DNA of 64,000 nucleotides from positions 78,703,754 to 78,767,753 of the forward strand of contig NC_044989.1 in the NCBI RefSeq assembly GCF_008728515.1. The letters run 5' to 3'. Positions 46,150 to 58,005 of the stretch are shown here, one piece after another (positions within the stretch are counted from its first letter, which is position 1; the number at the start of each line of letters is the position of its first letter). Made by a program: the position numbers and the translations under genes. The stretch is from Papio anubis (lineage: Eukaryota > Chordata > Mammalia > Primates > Cercopithecidae). The notes under the pieces are model-generated. The model did not search any database and was not told the origin of the DNA. It saw nothing but the letters and a program-made list of their open reading frames with translations.

Positions 46150-47550
46150 GCTGCCTCATTCTTGTATCATTTACATATAATAAAATACATTGATTTTAAG
46201 TATACTATTTGGTAAATTTTGCCAAATCTATACAGTATTGTACCCATCATCAGAATTATGTTATAGAATATTTCCATTAGGCCAAAAGTTTTTTTGTATT
46301 TTATTGCAGACACTTCCTTAGGCCCACCTGAGCTCCTGGAAACGATTTATTTGATTCCTTAGAATCTAGAATTTCATACAAACTGAATTTCATAATATAT
46401 ATTCTCTTGTTTGGGGCTTCCTTTATTGGGCAATGTGCTTCTGTGATTCATCCATGTTGTTCTATGTATCAGTAATTCTTTTGCTTGTATTATTGGTCTT
46501 TAATTGTATGTCAACATATGAAATTTTGTTTACCTATTCACCTCTTTTGGAACAATGGTATTTTCCAGCATTTTTAGCTATAATGAATAAAATTGCTATG
46601 GGCACTGAAGTAGAAACCTTTGTGTGGACATATGTTTTTATTTATCTATTATAAATATCTAAGAGTGTGAATGTTATATCTTATAAACATATTTAGATTA
46701 ATAAGATATTGCCAATTATTTTTCAAAATGGCTGCGTCATTGTGCATTCCAACAGCAATATAGAATTTCAGTTCCTCCATTTTCTCATTAACAAATGTTT
46801 TTGTCTGTCTTTTCTTTCTTTCTTTTTTTTTTCATTTTAGCCATTCTAGTCAGTGTGTAGTGGTATGCCACTATAATTTTATTTTCTATTGCCCCAGTGG
46901 ATGAAAACATTATTTTTAACAGGCTTACTTTCTATTTGCATATCTACTCTTTTTTAAAAAACTTATAACTTTCTATTCAAACATTTTGCCCATTTTTGGA
47001 TCAGTTTATTTGTCTTATTATTGAATGATAAGACTTTCTTATACATTCTAGATACATATCCTTCATACATACATTATAAATATAGTCTTCATATCTGGGA
47101 ACTACCTTTTATTTTTCCTAAATGTATTGTTTAAAGTGCAAACACTTTTATTTTTGAAAAAGATCATTTTATTCATTTTTTTTAACGCATCATGGATATT
47201 TTTGCCCTGTCTTAACTGATAACTTTATGTTTATCATAATGCCACAAAAACATTCTCTTGTTTTCTTCTGGAAGTTTTCTAGTTTTCGCTTACCTTTAGG
47301 TTTATGGTGTATTTTTATTTTTCTATGTAGGATATGATGTCAACCTTATTCCTGTTTTTTTTTTTTTTTTTTTTTTTTGATATAAGTAACATTTTTCAGC
47401 CCTTTTGTTGAAAAAATATTACTTCCCAAATTAATTACCTAGGTGTGTTGTTAAAAAACAATTGGATGTAAGTATGTGGTCTTACTTCTGGATTTTGTGT
47501 TTATCTCCATTGGGTATATAAATATCCTCACACCAATACTAAAAATTAGT
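46150..47550 (-). mobile_element. Ancient L1M: 3' UTR and ORF2 end
   Basis: The plus strand shows antisense L1M blocks in order: AATAAAATACATTGATTTTAAG, TGTACCCATCATCAGAATTA, AGAATTTCATACAAACTGAA, GATTCATCCATGTTGTTCTA, GCTATAATGAATAAAATTGC, GTGTGTAGTGGTATGCCAC. All frames are broken. A T run of about 24 nt (47356-47379) lies within it. Confidence 0.8.
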
Positions 47551-48440
47551 TTTCATTGTTTTGTAGAAGAGAAATTGGAAATATCAGAGCTAAATTCCTG
47601 CTGTTGCCTTGGATACCCAGAATTCCTTCCATTAACCTCTAAAGAGAGTTTTTTTTTAATTTACTCAAATATTTGCAATTTCTGGCACTCTTTATTTGGG
47701 CAGATCCAAAATTTCATCTGGCAAATCTTTCCTTCGTTTAAAAACATTCAGTTGATATTTATTATAGTGAAGGTGTGTAGGCAATGGATATTCTCAGCTT
47801 TTGTTTATCTGAAAAGTGCCTTATTTTACTTTCATTTTTCAAAGGTGTTTTTGTTGTGCTTGAAATTTCAAGTTGATATATTGTCTTCTCTTTTTCTTTG
47901 TGTTCTAATGATGCTGTTCAGTTGCCTCTAGCTAGCACATATTCTAATATGAAGTTCACTATCTTTCTTCATTCATTTATAACTAAATTATTTTTATTTC
48001 TGGTTGCTCTGAAATTTTTCTGTATTACTTGATATATGTACTTCAATTACAATGCATTATGTGGTTTCCTCTATGTGTATTATGCTTGAGTAGCTTTTTA
48101 GCTTCTTAGATGTCTTGGTTTATATTTTTATCACATTTGTTCAATTTTGTTCAAATATTTTTTACATCCTTCTCCCTATTATGCATTTTTTTTAGAGAAT
48201 TTGAGATTGTCCCACATGTCATTGATCCTCTGTTAATTTTCTTCAATATTTTTTGCATCATTTGGAGAATTTCCATTGGTATATTTTTAATTTCATTGAC
48301 ATTTTTCTTTTGATATTAATTCATTTCAGGGTATTTTAAAAATCCCTGATATATTTTTATCTCTAGAACTTTTATTTCATCACTTACGTACCTGATGTTT
48401 TTCCTTATCATATTTGTGCTTTTGTTTACCTTCTTTATTT
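47551..48440 (-). mobile_element. Further L1M remnant, antisense
   Basis: Blocks such as CCTTATTTTACTTTCATTTT, TGATGCTGTTCAGTTGCCTC, TAGCTTCTTAGATGTCTTGG, TTCAAATATTTTTTACATCC and TATGCATTTTTTTTAGAG correspond to a common old L1M segment read in reverse. The 151-codon plus-strand frame at 47476-47931, the second longest here, is antisense T-rich L1 and not a gene. Confidence 0.6.
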
Positions 48441-48785
48441 ATTTTAAAGAATTGGCTCACATGATTGTGAGAGCTGGCAAGTCTGAAACCTGTAGTTTAG
48501 GCCAGCACGATCGAAACTCAAGCAGCATTTCTATATTAACGTCTTGAAGCAGAATTTCTTCTTCTGCAGGAAATCCCAATATTTGCTTTTAGGGCTTTCC
48601 ACTGATTGTAGGAGGTCCACTCATCTTATTAAAGGCAATCTCCGTTACTTAAAATCAATGCGGTTTAAATATTAATCACATCTAGGAAATGCCTTCACAT
48701 CAATATCTAGACTAGTGTATGACCAAACAACTAGACACAATAACCTAGCAAAGTTGACCTATGAAGCTAAACGTAACAACTGCTT
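48441..48785 (+). mobile_element. Medium-reiterated element, family unresolved
   Basis: GAATTGGCTCACATGATTGTG, GAGCTGGCAAGTCTGAAACC, GGCAATCTCCGTTACTTAAA, TTTAAATATTAATCACATCT and TGTATGACCAAACAACTAGA match, in order, a widespread mammalian interspersed repeat that I know by sequence. I cannot name it with confidence; it may be an LTR or part of an L1M 5' region. Confidence 0.6.
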
Positions 48786-51005
48786 TCCTCTGTTTGAATT
48801 TTCCCTTCCTGAATTATGGCTTTGGGATTGTTTTCAGTTATAGTGATCTGATGAAATTGTCATGCTCACTTGTTTTTTAAAGCTTCTTTCAGGGATTGGA
48901 GTTTTGTGTTGCCTATTCATTTAAAAATTGTTATTTTGTGTTACTTTTTTTTCTAGCTGGTTAAGGTAGGTAAAGAATTATTCTTGTTTACATTAATTTT
49001 GTATTTTTATTTGTCATTCAGTGCATTTTTCCAGTTAAAAACTGAATTAATAAAAAGAAAGCTAGAGATAAAAATATTAATATAAGCATTACAACTTAGA
49101 ATAAGTATGCACAGTAAAATGATCCTATGGAGACCAAACTATTATGAATCTGTTTGGGCTTGGAGAATTGAATCTGTGTGATAGTTTTAACGAAACAACC
49201 CTTTGTCCAAATAAAGGAGAAAGAGTGTGAAAACTTTTCATGTTTACACAAAGGAGCTCTCCGGTGTTACAATTTAAGTGTCTGGACAACCAGAAAATAT
49301 TTTTAGTATTTTCTCAAAGGAAACTAAGAGATGGAATCGTACCAGTGTACTTTTTTTGAGAAGCTTGAATACTGATTACAAAATTGATGGAAAGCATTAT
49401 GTGCTCTGCTGGGAAAGAAACACGATATTTTATTAGAAAAAAAAATTTATCAAATAGTGTTATTTCACATTCCATAATTGTATTGACACCCAATCTGTAA
49501 TAGCCGTTACTAATGCATACATGACCCAGTAAATATACTGCTTTACAGTCAGATTAAACCTCTGATATGCAAACTACAAAACAATTCCTGGCGTACAAGT
49601 GGCAAATGTAAGAGATCAATGTGTATGATGAATGTTTTTGTACCCTTATCTGTGGAACTCCATTACACTGTGAGGAAATTTACATTTATTTAAAGTTTAT
49701 TTTGCAAACTATTATGTAAATCTCAATAGGTGTTTTCAAATTAGTGCTGCTGGAGTATCAACTATATGTAAAGAAGAAGAAGAGCTATCATACAAATAAA
49801 AATATAATTAGATATCTACTGAACAGTATTTATTCACAGAGAATAGTTATCATTTCTTCATTTTGTTGTTTCAATGTTAACTGAAATCTTAGATAATTTT
49901 TATAAAGACAAGTTGTATTTCCTATGCCTTATGCCAACAAAGAGGAAATATATTTTAAATATACATAGAATATTTTAAATTTACATAGATGCACAATTGA
50001 TTTGAAGAGAAAGGTACTTATACTTTTAAAACGAGAAAGAACATATATTAAAAAATGGCAGCATAAATAACATCTTGACTATATGATAGAATTTCTAAAG
50101 ACGATTTCTATTTATTTTTTGAGTGAATTGTTCAAAGGGTATATCTCAAAAATATAGTCAGTGTATTAAATATGCAGACATTATTACCTCAACTGAAATA
50201 TCATGATTTTAATATTGAAGGTTTTTTATTAATCTATGCTGAAAGCATTGGCTAGCCAAATTTGTATTTTTTTCTGGCCCATGATGATTTTTTTTTTGCT
50301 TACAAAGACACCTAATACCTATTTAGAAAATATTAAGAAACATTCAAATTACATAAGAAAACATGAAAAAATGATTTTATGAGCTGAATAGAATGAGGAA
50401 GTAATAGGAACATAATCATGCTATCTCCTAGACTGAAACAGTCAACCTCTTTGCCATACCTCCACTCTCATCCCAGCTGCTAAATATGATATATTAGTAA
50501 AGGACTCATCTTTGAAAGAGCTAACATTTTTCTTTACTGAGGAGTACTCTTCATTTTCTGGTTTGTGTTCAATTAGAAAATCAAAACTATCAAGCATACA
50601 TCTTTTATGATGAACCTTAATGTACAAGTAGTTATTTAATGTATTATACAAAGGAATAAGAAAACAATAAGAAAAGATGACCAACATCTCAAGCAATTCT
50701 AATTATAAATACATATTATTTTTACTACACAGAATAATTTTTTTTCTGATTAGTTTATAAATATTATGACCATCGATGAATAAAGACATAGAATTTGATT
50801 TCCATGTTTCTCAATCAACAATTTATAAACTAGTACCCTTCCAAAGAAATATTGAGAGACGGAATGCTACTACATGAAAAATCCCAAAGTGGTTAGGCAA
50901 GGAAAGGAGAGAGCCTTCTTTGTCTTCTTACAATTTTGCATGCTACTCTTGCTTACCACAGTTATACACAAAAAACCATGTAATCCTAAATATAATTATA
51001 ATTAT
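48786..51005. other. Long repeat-free segment
   Basis: About 2.2 kb without a recognised interspersed repeat. The part at 49020-49700 has unusually even composition and several transcription-factor-like words (TATGCAAAC, TTTACACAAAGG, TAATTGTATTG). No exon or RNA gene is visible. The 84-codon minus frame at 50442-50696 has no domain. Confidence 0.45.
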
Positions 51006-51016
51006 AATCATAACTA

Positions 51017-51319
51017 GGCTGGGCAGAATGGCTCACACCTCTAATCCTAGCACTTTGGCAGGCCAAGGAGAGAGGATGATTTGATCTCACAAATTCAAGA
51101 CCAGCCGAAGCAACATGGCAAGACCCTGTCTCTACTAAAAGTACAAAAATTGGCTGGGCGTGGTGGTGCGCACCTGTAATCCCAGTTACTTGGGTGGCTG
51201 AAGCAGGAGAATACCTTGAACTTGGGATTAGGAGGTTGCAGTGAGCAAAGATTGTGCCACTGCGCCCCAGCCTGGGCTCTAAAGCAAGAATCTGCCTCAA
51301 AAGCAAACAAACAAAAAAA
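51017..51319 (+). mobile_element. AluJ
   Basis: Old plus-strand Alu: GGCTGGGCAGAATGGCTCAC, GATGATTTGATCTCACAAAT, GGTGGTGCGCACCTGTAATC, GATTAGGAGGTTGCAGTGAG and a CAAA-rich tail. TATAATCATAA-like sequence on both sides may be the target duplication. The 136-codon minus frame is antisense Alu plus flank. Confidence 0.9.
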
Positions 51320-51838
51320 GATCTATAATCATAAATATATACAATAAATATAATCATAAATAGACAGCTTCCTATGAAGCCTTGCAAACTTTTCAATATA
51401 AATAGTAAAGAACTACCCTTTGTAAATTTATGTTTCCAATTTTTCTTTCTCAGAACAGAAAGTTTCCATTCTAATTGGATGTTTACGATACCAACAGTTT
51501 CAGTAATTGTGTGAACTAGAGAATTTGGTATAAATATGACAATAAAAGTGATAAATCATAGGTCAAAAGTTTTTATACAATTGCTCACAATAATATCTTT
51601 TAAGTAATTTATTTTTGTTTTATTTTCATAAATATTCTAGAAAACTTTTTCCTCAGAATGTATTATTAGTGTGTGTGCCTTAGCCAAAATGTGATATGCT
51701 TAATTATATGTTTTAATAGAATTCTAGCTTTGTATGTACTAGAACCATAAGCTTTGAAAATGTTTGAGTAAAAAGTAATTAACTTCCTATAATTCCAAGT
51801 GTGTTGTAGTTAAGCAATAATAATGTACCCAGTGTTTT
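51320..51838. other. Unassigned AT-rich DNA
   Basis: Unique AT-rich spacer between two oppositely oriented AluJ copies. Confidence 0.4.
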
Positions 51839-52144
51839 GTTTTTTGTTTTTTTGTTTTTGACACAGGATCTTACTCTGTCACCCGGGCTGGAGTGCAGTG
51901 ACCTGATAATGGCTCACTTGCAGCCACGACCTGCTGGGCTCAAAGGTACTCTCACCTCAGCCTCCTGAGTAGCTAGTACCACATGTATGCCCCACTGCAC
52001 CTGGTTAATTTTTCTTTTATTTTTTGTAGAGACAGGGTCTTGCTGTGTTGCTCAGGCTTGCCTCGAACTTCTGGGCTCAAGTGATCCCCCCGCCTTGGCT
52101 TCCAAAAGTGTTGAGATTACAGATGTGAGCCACCATGCCTGGTC
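51839..52144 (-). mobile_element. AluJ
   Basis: Minus-strand Alu with GACACAGGATCTTACTCTG, TGATAATGGCTCACTTGCAG and AGACAGGGTCTTGCTGTGTT, AluJ-type bases. GTGTTTT at 51833-51839 and GTGTTCTT at 52148-52155 may be the decayed target duplication. Confidence 0.92.
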
Positions 52145-53567
52145 CTTGTGTTCTTATTCTTTAAAGGTTACAGATATGATTTGACTTCTTATGGGTTACT
52201 TTGCTGATAATTTCTTTGAATACATATTCAAATCATTTAAAAGAGAAAAATCCAAGAAAATTTGTTAATAGATTTTATCAGAATGTAGATTTAGGTCATA
52301 ATCTTTGCTTAGGTTTGGAATGCAGGTAAAATTTCTGGCTTAGGGTACTCTGTTTTTGTTACAAAAACAAACTTGTACTCAGTCAAAGATAAAACAATGA
52401 TGTTATACATAGTATCTTACTACCAGTAGAAGTTAAACAAATCAAATCAAAATAGTAACATTCAGAAAACATTATCAGTATCAACATAACAGTAGTATTT
52501 CAGATTTATGTCATAGTATTTAAAAAAAAAAATTGGTATACTGAAGATAGTAAAAGAATTTGAAACCACTCAAACTAGCTCTTAACACTACCACAACCCC
52601 AATATCTGCTTGCAGGAGTAATGAGAAAGTAATTTGAATAGACAATTATGTTTTTTCAGTAGCCACCAGTTTAGAACACTAGCATAAAAGGATGAGAATA
52701 AATAAAGCCAAATGCTAAGCAGAAGATATGCAAAAGAAGTCTTCAGTGGTGGTGAGAATCAGTCTACATAGGAGAAACCAGTGAGATGATACTGGGTTTT
52801 ATAGATATGGATTGTGGGCATGGTGGGTTGTTATGTGGAAGGAATTGAAAACTGAACCACAGTCTTAAACTTTCAAAGAAAAGTAAAGATATAAATAAGA
52901 ATGTTGCTTACTGTAAGTTATGACCGATGCACCTTTACTGAGAAAGATATTTAAGAGGAAACAGAAGTAAACATGATAGAAAGCAGAGACTTGATCTAAC
53001 ACAATAAAGGTGAAATTAGAAAGTCAGTAGAAAGTTATTTGAAAAAGAAAATCATGATACCATATATTTTAAAAAGGCTATAGAACTTCTGAAAGAGAAA
53101 TCATTTAGCAAATAGAATTAAAGAGCACAAAAAGAGAAATACGGAGAGAACGGATGTGAAAAGCGGATTGAATGCAATCTAGGGGTCTCAGAAAGAGGGA
53201 ACAGAGGAAACAGATGAGCCGAAATTCAGAAAAGTTTAACATGTATCAGAATAATTATTAGAACTAATGGTTGCTAGTGCCCAGACTGAAAGAGTCTTCC
53301 AACCAATTGGCTTAATGAGAATGAAACACCTATACCAAGCTTATCACAGTGAAATTTTGGAACATTCAAATAAAGACATCTTAAATCTTCAAGAGTTTTT
53401 TTGTTTTGTTTTGTTTTGTTTTCAAGCCACATATAAGACATATTAAAAGAAGTTACCACGGTCTTCTCAGTAGTGTTACTGGAAGATCTTGGTTCACAAT
53501 TCTTAAGGAGCTGATTCCAGTATTTTATTCTTCTACCCTACAACCACTTGCAAAAAGCAAAAGCTTT
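52145..53567. other. Unassigned unique DNA
   Basis: AT-rich, no recognised family. A (TTTTG)n run lies at 53399-53423 outside any Alu. No exon seen. Confidence 0.4.
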
Positions 53568-54032
53568 GGCCTGGCGCGGTGCCTCATGCCTGTAATCCCA
53601 GCACTTTGGGAGGCCGAGACGCGCGGATCACGAGGTCAGGAGATCGAGAAACTCTGTCTCTACTAAAAAATACAAAAAACTAGCCAGGCGAGGTGGCGGG
53701 AGCCTGCAGTCCCAGCTACTCGGGAGGCTGAGGCAGGAGAATGTCGTGAACCCGGGAGGCGGAGCTTGCAGTGAGCTGAGATCCAGCCACTGCACTCCAG
53801 CCTGGGCGACAGAGCGAGACTCCGGTCACCCCCCCCCCACCAAAAAAAAAGTTAGCCGGGCGTCGTGGCGTGCACCTGTAGTCCCAACTACTCAGGAGGC
53901 TGAGGCAGGAGAATAGCGGGAACCCAGGAGGCGGAGCTTGCAGTGAGCCGAGATGGCGCCACTGCACTCCAGCCTGGGAGAGAGCGGGAGACTCCATCTC
54001 AAAAACAAACAAACAAACAAACAAAAAAACCA
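53568..54032 (+). mobile_element. Trimeric Alu (left arm, right arm, second right arm)
   Basis: A plus-strand AluYR-like dimer (53568-53825; ACTAGCCAGGCGAGGTGG, GAGATCCAGCCAC) has lost about 25 bp of the CATCCTGGCTAACACGG region. It joins through a C10 and A9 stretch (53830-53850) to a second right arm (53851-54032) with GAGATGGCGCCAC and a (CAAA)n tail. One target duplication CAAAAGCTT brackets the whole block (53558-53566 and 54033-54041). The two right arms differ in subtype, so this is not a simple tandem copy. Confidence 0.88.
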
Positions 54033-54041
54033 CAAAAGCTT

Positions 54042-54938
54042 CTGTGTTCATCCTGAGCACCAGGATACTACTCACTAGGCTTTAGCATTTTTCTCTCATC
54101 CACCTAGAGAGAAAATAATCATTTGAGGTGTCAAGTTGCTTGAGAATTCTACTCCTTAGTGTCTCAGAAAAAGTGAAATGTCAGTCACCCTCCGATTCTG
54201 TATCTAACACAACTTAATGTGTCCCTAGCAGAATTAAGTAGCAGGTAGTTCAGAGTCTTTCGGCCTTGAGCACACGTATAGTATCATGCTTGTCCAAACA
54301 CAATTTTATGAGTACTACCACGGTTTCTCCAAACTGCAGAAAATTAAGCTACTTTTGGGGGACAGGGTAGGCGGAAGGTTGGTATCTCTTTTCTAAGTTA
54401 GAATGTTCTTCAGTGCAGTAGGTCCCAAGTACACATGATTTCCTTCCCAAAATTTCCGTCCCAAGATTTCCTTCTACTTCTTAACTGAGAACATAAAGAA
54501 TTGTGGTCATATTTATGTTCTACAGTCTGCATGACACTTACTGAGAACATTTGAATCACCTAACAGCACTGATTAGTGTATTTGTTCACGTAGTGAAATT
54601 GTGGTTGACTCCAACATAAGCATATTTAATAGCTATCTATACATGGGGTTCCAATTTTTTTCTATATAGCTTAAATGAGACCATATGCAGTGTTGAGGGT
54701 TGAAGGAAGATATCAGGGCAGCAAACCTAGTGGATAAAGCTAAAACCTGGGAGTTTCATGGTCTCCCAATTTTACTAAAATAAAATTTGTAGATAGTGAA
54801 TTAGATATAAACTAATTCATTAATGCAGACCATTCTCCTTTCCTCATGAAGACCCAAAGTTGTACTAAAATTTATGCAACTATATTATTCACGCATGCCT
54901 TCAGTATGAGTGTATTGAATCTCTCTTTTTATTAAAAT
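54042..54938. other. Unassigned unique DNA
   Basis: Unique sequence of mixed composition with no recognised repeat or gene. Confidence 0.4.
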
Positions 54939-54952
54939 TGGTGAGTCATGGC

Positions 54953-55264
54953 GTAGTTGCAGTGACTCAACACTGGGAGGCTAAGGGCAGGTGGATCCGC
55001 CGAGGTCAGGAGTTCGGGTCAGCCTGGCCAAAATGGCAAAGGCGATCACAAAATCAAAAATTAGCTGGGCGTGGTGGCAGGTCTCGAAATCAACTCGAGG
55101 GCTGAACAGAATAAAGCGGAGGTTAAGTCGAGTCATCTTTCCTCAACCGAGATAGAACAAAGACCGTCAGGAGGGAGGGAGGGAGGGAGGGGGAGGGAGA
55201 GAGGGGAGGCAGAGAGCAGGAAGAGCAGAACATAGGAAGGAAGGAAGGAAGGAAGGAAAAAAGA
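54953..55264 (+). mobile_element. Garbled Alu with (GGGA)n/(GGAA)n tail
   Basis: Alu landmarks occur in order (ACTGGGAGGCTAAGG, GAGGTCAGGAGTTCGGG, AAAAATTAGCTGGGCGTGG, GCGGAGGTTAAG, GAGATAGAACAAAG). Between them are so many single-base gains and losses that the right arm is barely readable. The target duplication TGGTGAGTCATGGC is perfect (54939-54952 and 55265-55278). The tail is an unusual GGGA then GGAA repeat (55168-55258). Confidence 0.75.
55168..55258 (+). repeat. (GGGA)n and (GGAA)n tract
   Basis: Purine-only simple repeat replacing the expected A tail of the garbled Alu. Such tracts are unstable and hard to sequence. Confidence 0.85.
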
Positions 55265-55278
55265 TGGTGAGTCATGGC

Positions 55279-55930
55279 ATGCACAACATAAACCTACTTT
55301 TGAGGGAATTGATAAAGGGACTACTTAGCATTGCCTCCTTTCAGTCTCACTGAAGGAAGCCTACTCCTCTGGAAAAAATTCATACCTGCCCTTTTATGTC
55401 ACCATTCTTGACAGAAATGCCTTCATCTTGCCAGTCCCAATGCCACGTATAAAGAAAAGCTGGATTCCCTTCTACCCACTACATACTGACATCTCAAATT
55501 ACAAGACTGTTATATAGAATTCTTCAAATGAAGAGATTAATCAGTGAGATTGCCTTATATATGAAACATAGTTAATGTAAAACTAGTCCTCTAGATATCA
55601 ATTAAATATATCCTATTCATCTGCTCTTCTTCATAAACCTGCACGATTTATCTTTTCTCACCTAGACCAGTATGAAACACGAAGATCCTTGCAGTCTAGA
55701 AAAAATGGCCAGAGGATCCCCAAATTCACTATCAGAAATTCCAAAGTGTGATGTATTTCTGTTGGGTACAAAAAAGAAAACTTGGGCCTGCCATGCCTAG
55801 TGGAGTTGATCTGAAATGGCTACATTTTTCATACTTAATTACTATTTGTGTGAATGCAATCATGCAACTCATACTCTAAATACATACAAAATCATTTGTG
55901 CTATTTGCAAAGAATTCCTCCAGGCTTATT
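55279..55930. other. Unassigned unique DNA
   Basis: No recognised repeat or gene. Confidence 0.4.
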
Positions 55931-55931
55931 G

Positions 55932-55937
<6 letters not shown>

Positions 55938-55966
<29 letters not shown>

Positions 55967-56247
55967 AGATGGAGTCTCACTGTGTCTCCCAGGCTGGAGT
56001 GCAGTGGCGCGATCTCGGCTCACTGCAAGCTCCGCCCCCCAGGTTCACGCCATTCTCCCGCCTCAGCCTCCCAAGTAGCTGGGACTATAGGCGCCCGCTA
56101 CCGCGCCCGGCTAGTTTTTTTTTTGTATTTTTAGTAGAGACGGGGTTTCACCATGTTAGCCAGGGATAGTCTCGATCTCCTGACCTTGTGATCCACCCGC
56201 CTCGGCCTCCCAAAGTGCTGGGATTACAGGCTTGAGCCACCGCGCCG
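55938..56247 (-). mobile_element. Full-length young AluY
   Basis: Minus-strand Alu with a T run of about 28 nt and few changes. The target duplication GGTTCTT lies at 55931-55937 and 56248-56254. GGCTTGAGCCAC (reverse of GTGGCTCAAGCC) links it to monkey AluY copies. The 117-codon plus frame is antisense Alu. Confidence 0.94.
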
Positions 56248-56254
56248 GGTTCTT

Positions 56255-57104
56255 AATCTACTCTATACTTTTGGCAAGATTTCACTTTTCCTTTATTCTG
56301 TACTTGTTTCCCAACTTATCTTAACACCGTCTATTTTTTACAATACAATTTGGATGTGCTAAAGGAGTTTGGACACACAGTGCTTTTTGTTAGGAAGGTC
56401 CTTTTTGATAAGTTCCGTAATCCTAACATAGACATGGCCATCGGCATTGTAGTAACCATGCCTAGAAAACTCTGGCAAGTGTCTATGTGGACACTGAGAA
56501 ACATAGCTTAATGAAAGGAGAAGTTCTTAAATTTTAAGATTAAGATTAGATTAATCTTAAATCTTGTTTGCCACTAGAATCCCATCTTCCCTGAACATTT
56601 TATTCCCCTATTATTACCCTTCTCATCAAATATACTATAATTTATGCAGTTATTACAGCCAAAAAGCTGTAAATCAGAAAATATTTGTTCTTATTCTTTC
56701 AAAATACATGTGAAATCCTTCCATTTCACTCTACCTACAAATCTATAAACTTAATCTATTGATGATTTCCTCATAGACAATTGCAGTGTTACCTAACCTG
56801 TGTACGTGATTTTTCTTTGGTACCTCTGGATTATAGATTAAGTGTTGATGAAATCGTATGTATCTTTTTGGTACCTCTATAATCCAGAGGTACTAAAAAA
56901 CACACAAAATAATAATTTTTACTTCCCCCATCCCAATCAAAACTCTCAAATAGCTGGTTGTTCATAGAAAAAATAAATTAAGCTTCTTTTTTTCTGGAAG
57001 GCCTTCCCTAAAATTTATGGAGGGCATTGTCTCCAAATTTCCCACTAGTTCTTTTTTAAATTTTTTATATTTAAAAACTAAAAGAGCCTCCTTGTTGTTT
57101 CTTG
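56255..57104. other. Unique DNA with inverted repeats
   Basis: Mostly unassigned. A cluster of GGTACCTCT-type inverted and direct repeats lies at 56819-56900. Confidence 0.45.
56865..56900. repeat. Short hairpin
   Basis: TTTTTGGTACCTCT and AGAGGTACTAAAAA pair with one mismatch around a 7-nt ATAATCC loop. A further copy of the left arm extends from 56819 (GGTACCTCTGGATTATAG), so two alternative stems are possible. Confidence 0.8.
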
Positions 57105-57457
57105 AATGTGTTTAAAAGAAACTGCCAAAATATTTTTGAGGTGACCTTCCTATTTTGCAGTCCCACCAATAATGTATGAGTATTCTAATATTTTTTCAAT
57201 TGATATAGCTAGGTTTTCAGCTGTATGTTTGTTCTAATCCATCCAAATATGTGTGTAGTGATATTTTATTATGGTTTTAATTTACATTTTACTAAAGAGT
57301 AATAATGTTGAGCATCTTAAATGTGTTAAATTGTCATCCATTTATCTTTTGCTCAAATTTTTAGCCTATTGAATTGTTTTGTTAGTTTGCTGTTTTTTAT
57401 TTGAGCTATGAATTTCTTCTTTGAGCTATGAGTTTATTTCTTATGAAGCTATGAATA
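57105..57457 (-). mobile_element. L1M ORF2 end, part 1
   Basis: AAGAAACTGCCAAAATATTT, AGTCCCACCAATAATGTATG, GTGTGTAGTGATATTTTATT and AATAATGTTGAGCATCTTAA are antisense L1M. Interrupted by an AluS at 57458 and continued at 57775. Confidence 0.8.
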
Positions 57458-57766
57458 CTTATTTATTTATTTATTTATTTTTTGAAATGGAGTTTTGCTC
57501 TTGGCATCCAGGCTGGAGTCCAATGGTGTGATCTTGGCTCACTGCAACCTTTGCCTCCCAAGTTCAAGAGATTCTCCTGCCTCAGCCTCCCGAGTAGCTG
57601 GGATTACAGGCGCCTGCCACCACGCCCAGCTAATTTTTGTATTTTTAGTAGAGACCAGGTTTCACCATGTTGGCCAGGATGATCTTGAACTCCTGACCTC
57701 AGGTGATCCACCCGCCTTGGCCTCCCAAAGTGCTAGGATTACAGGCATGAGCCACCGCACCCAGCA
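57458..57766 (-). mobile_element. AluS inserted in L1M
   Basis: Minus-strand Alu with an (ATTT)n tail. The target duplication ATGAATA lies at 57451-57457 and 57768-57774. Plus-strand ORFs of 66 and 98 codons are antisense Alu. Confidence 0.94.
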
Positions 57767-57774
57767 CATGAATA

Positions 57775-58005
57775 TTTTTAATGTAGTCTAGACACAGGTT
57801 TTACCAGATTTGTGTTTTGCATGTGTTATTCCTCAGGTTTAGCTTGTGTTTTTAAGCTCTTAATAGTTTCTTTAAAAGCAAAGAAATGTTAATATTGATG
57901 AAATCCTATGCATCTTTTTAAATGAATTTTGCTTTTAGTATCTTACCTAAAAAAATATTTGTGAAATCCAAATTCACAAAGATTTTTTTTTTTTTCTAAT
58001 TTTGC
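57775..58005 (-). mobile_element. L1M ORF2 end, part 2
   Basis: Continuation of the same L1M: TCTAGACACAGGTTTTACCAG, GATGAAATCCTATGCATC and TATCTTACCTAAAAAAATAT correspond to antisense ORF2. Ends near a T run at 57982-57994. Confidence 0.75.

Noticed and set aside
47476..47931. 151-codon plus-strand open frame
   Set aside because: It lies antisense within T-rich ancient L1M. The hydrophobic translation comes from T-rich codons.
50986..51396. 136-codon minus-strand frame
   Set aside because: Antisense AluJ plus flanking AT-rich DNA.
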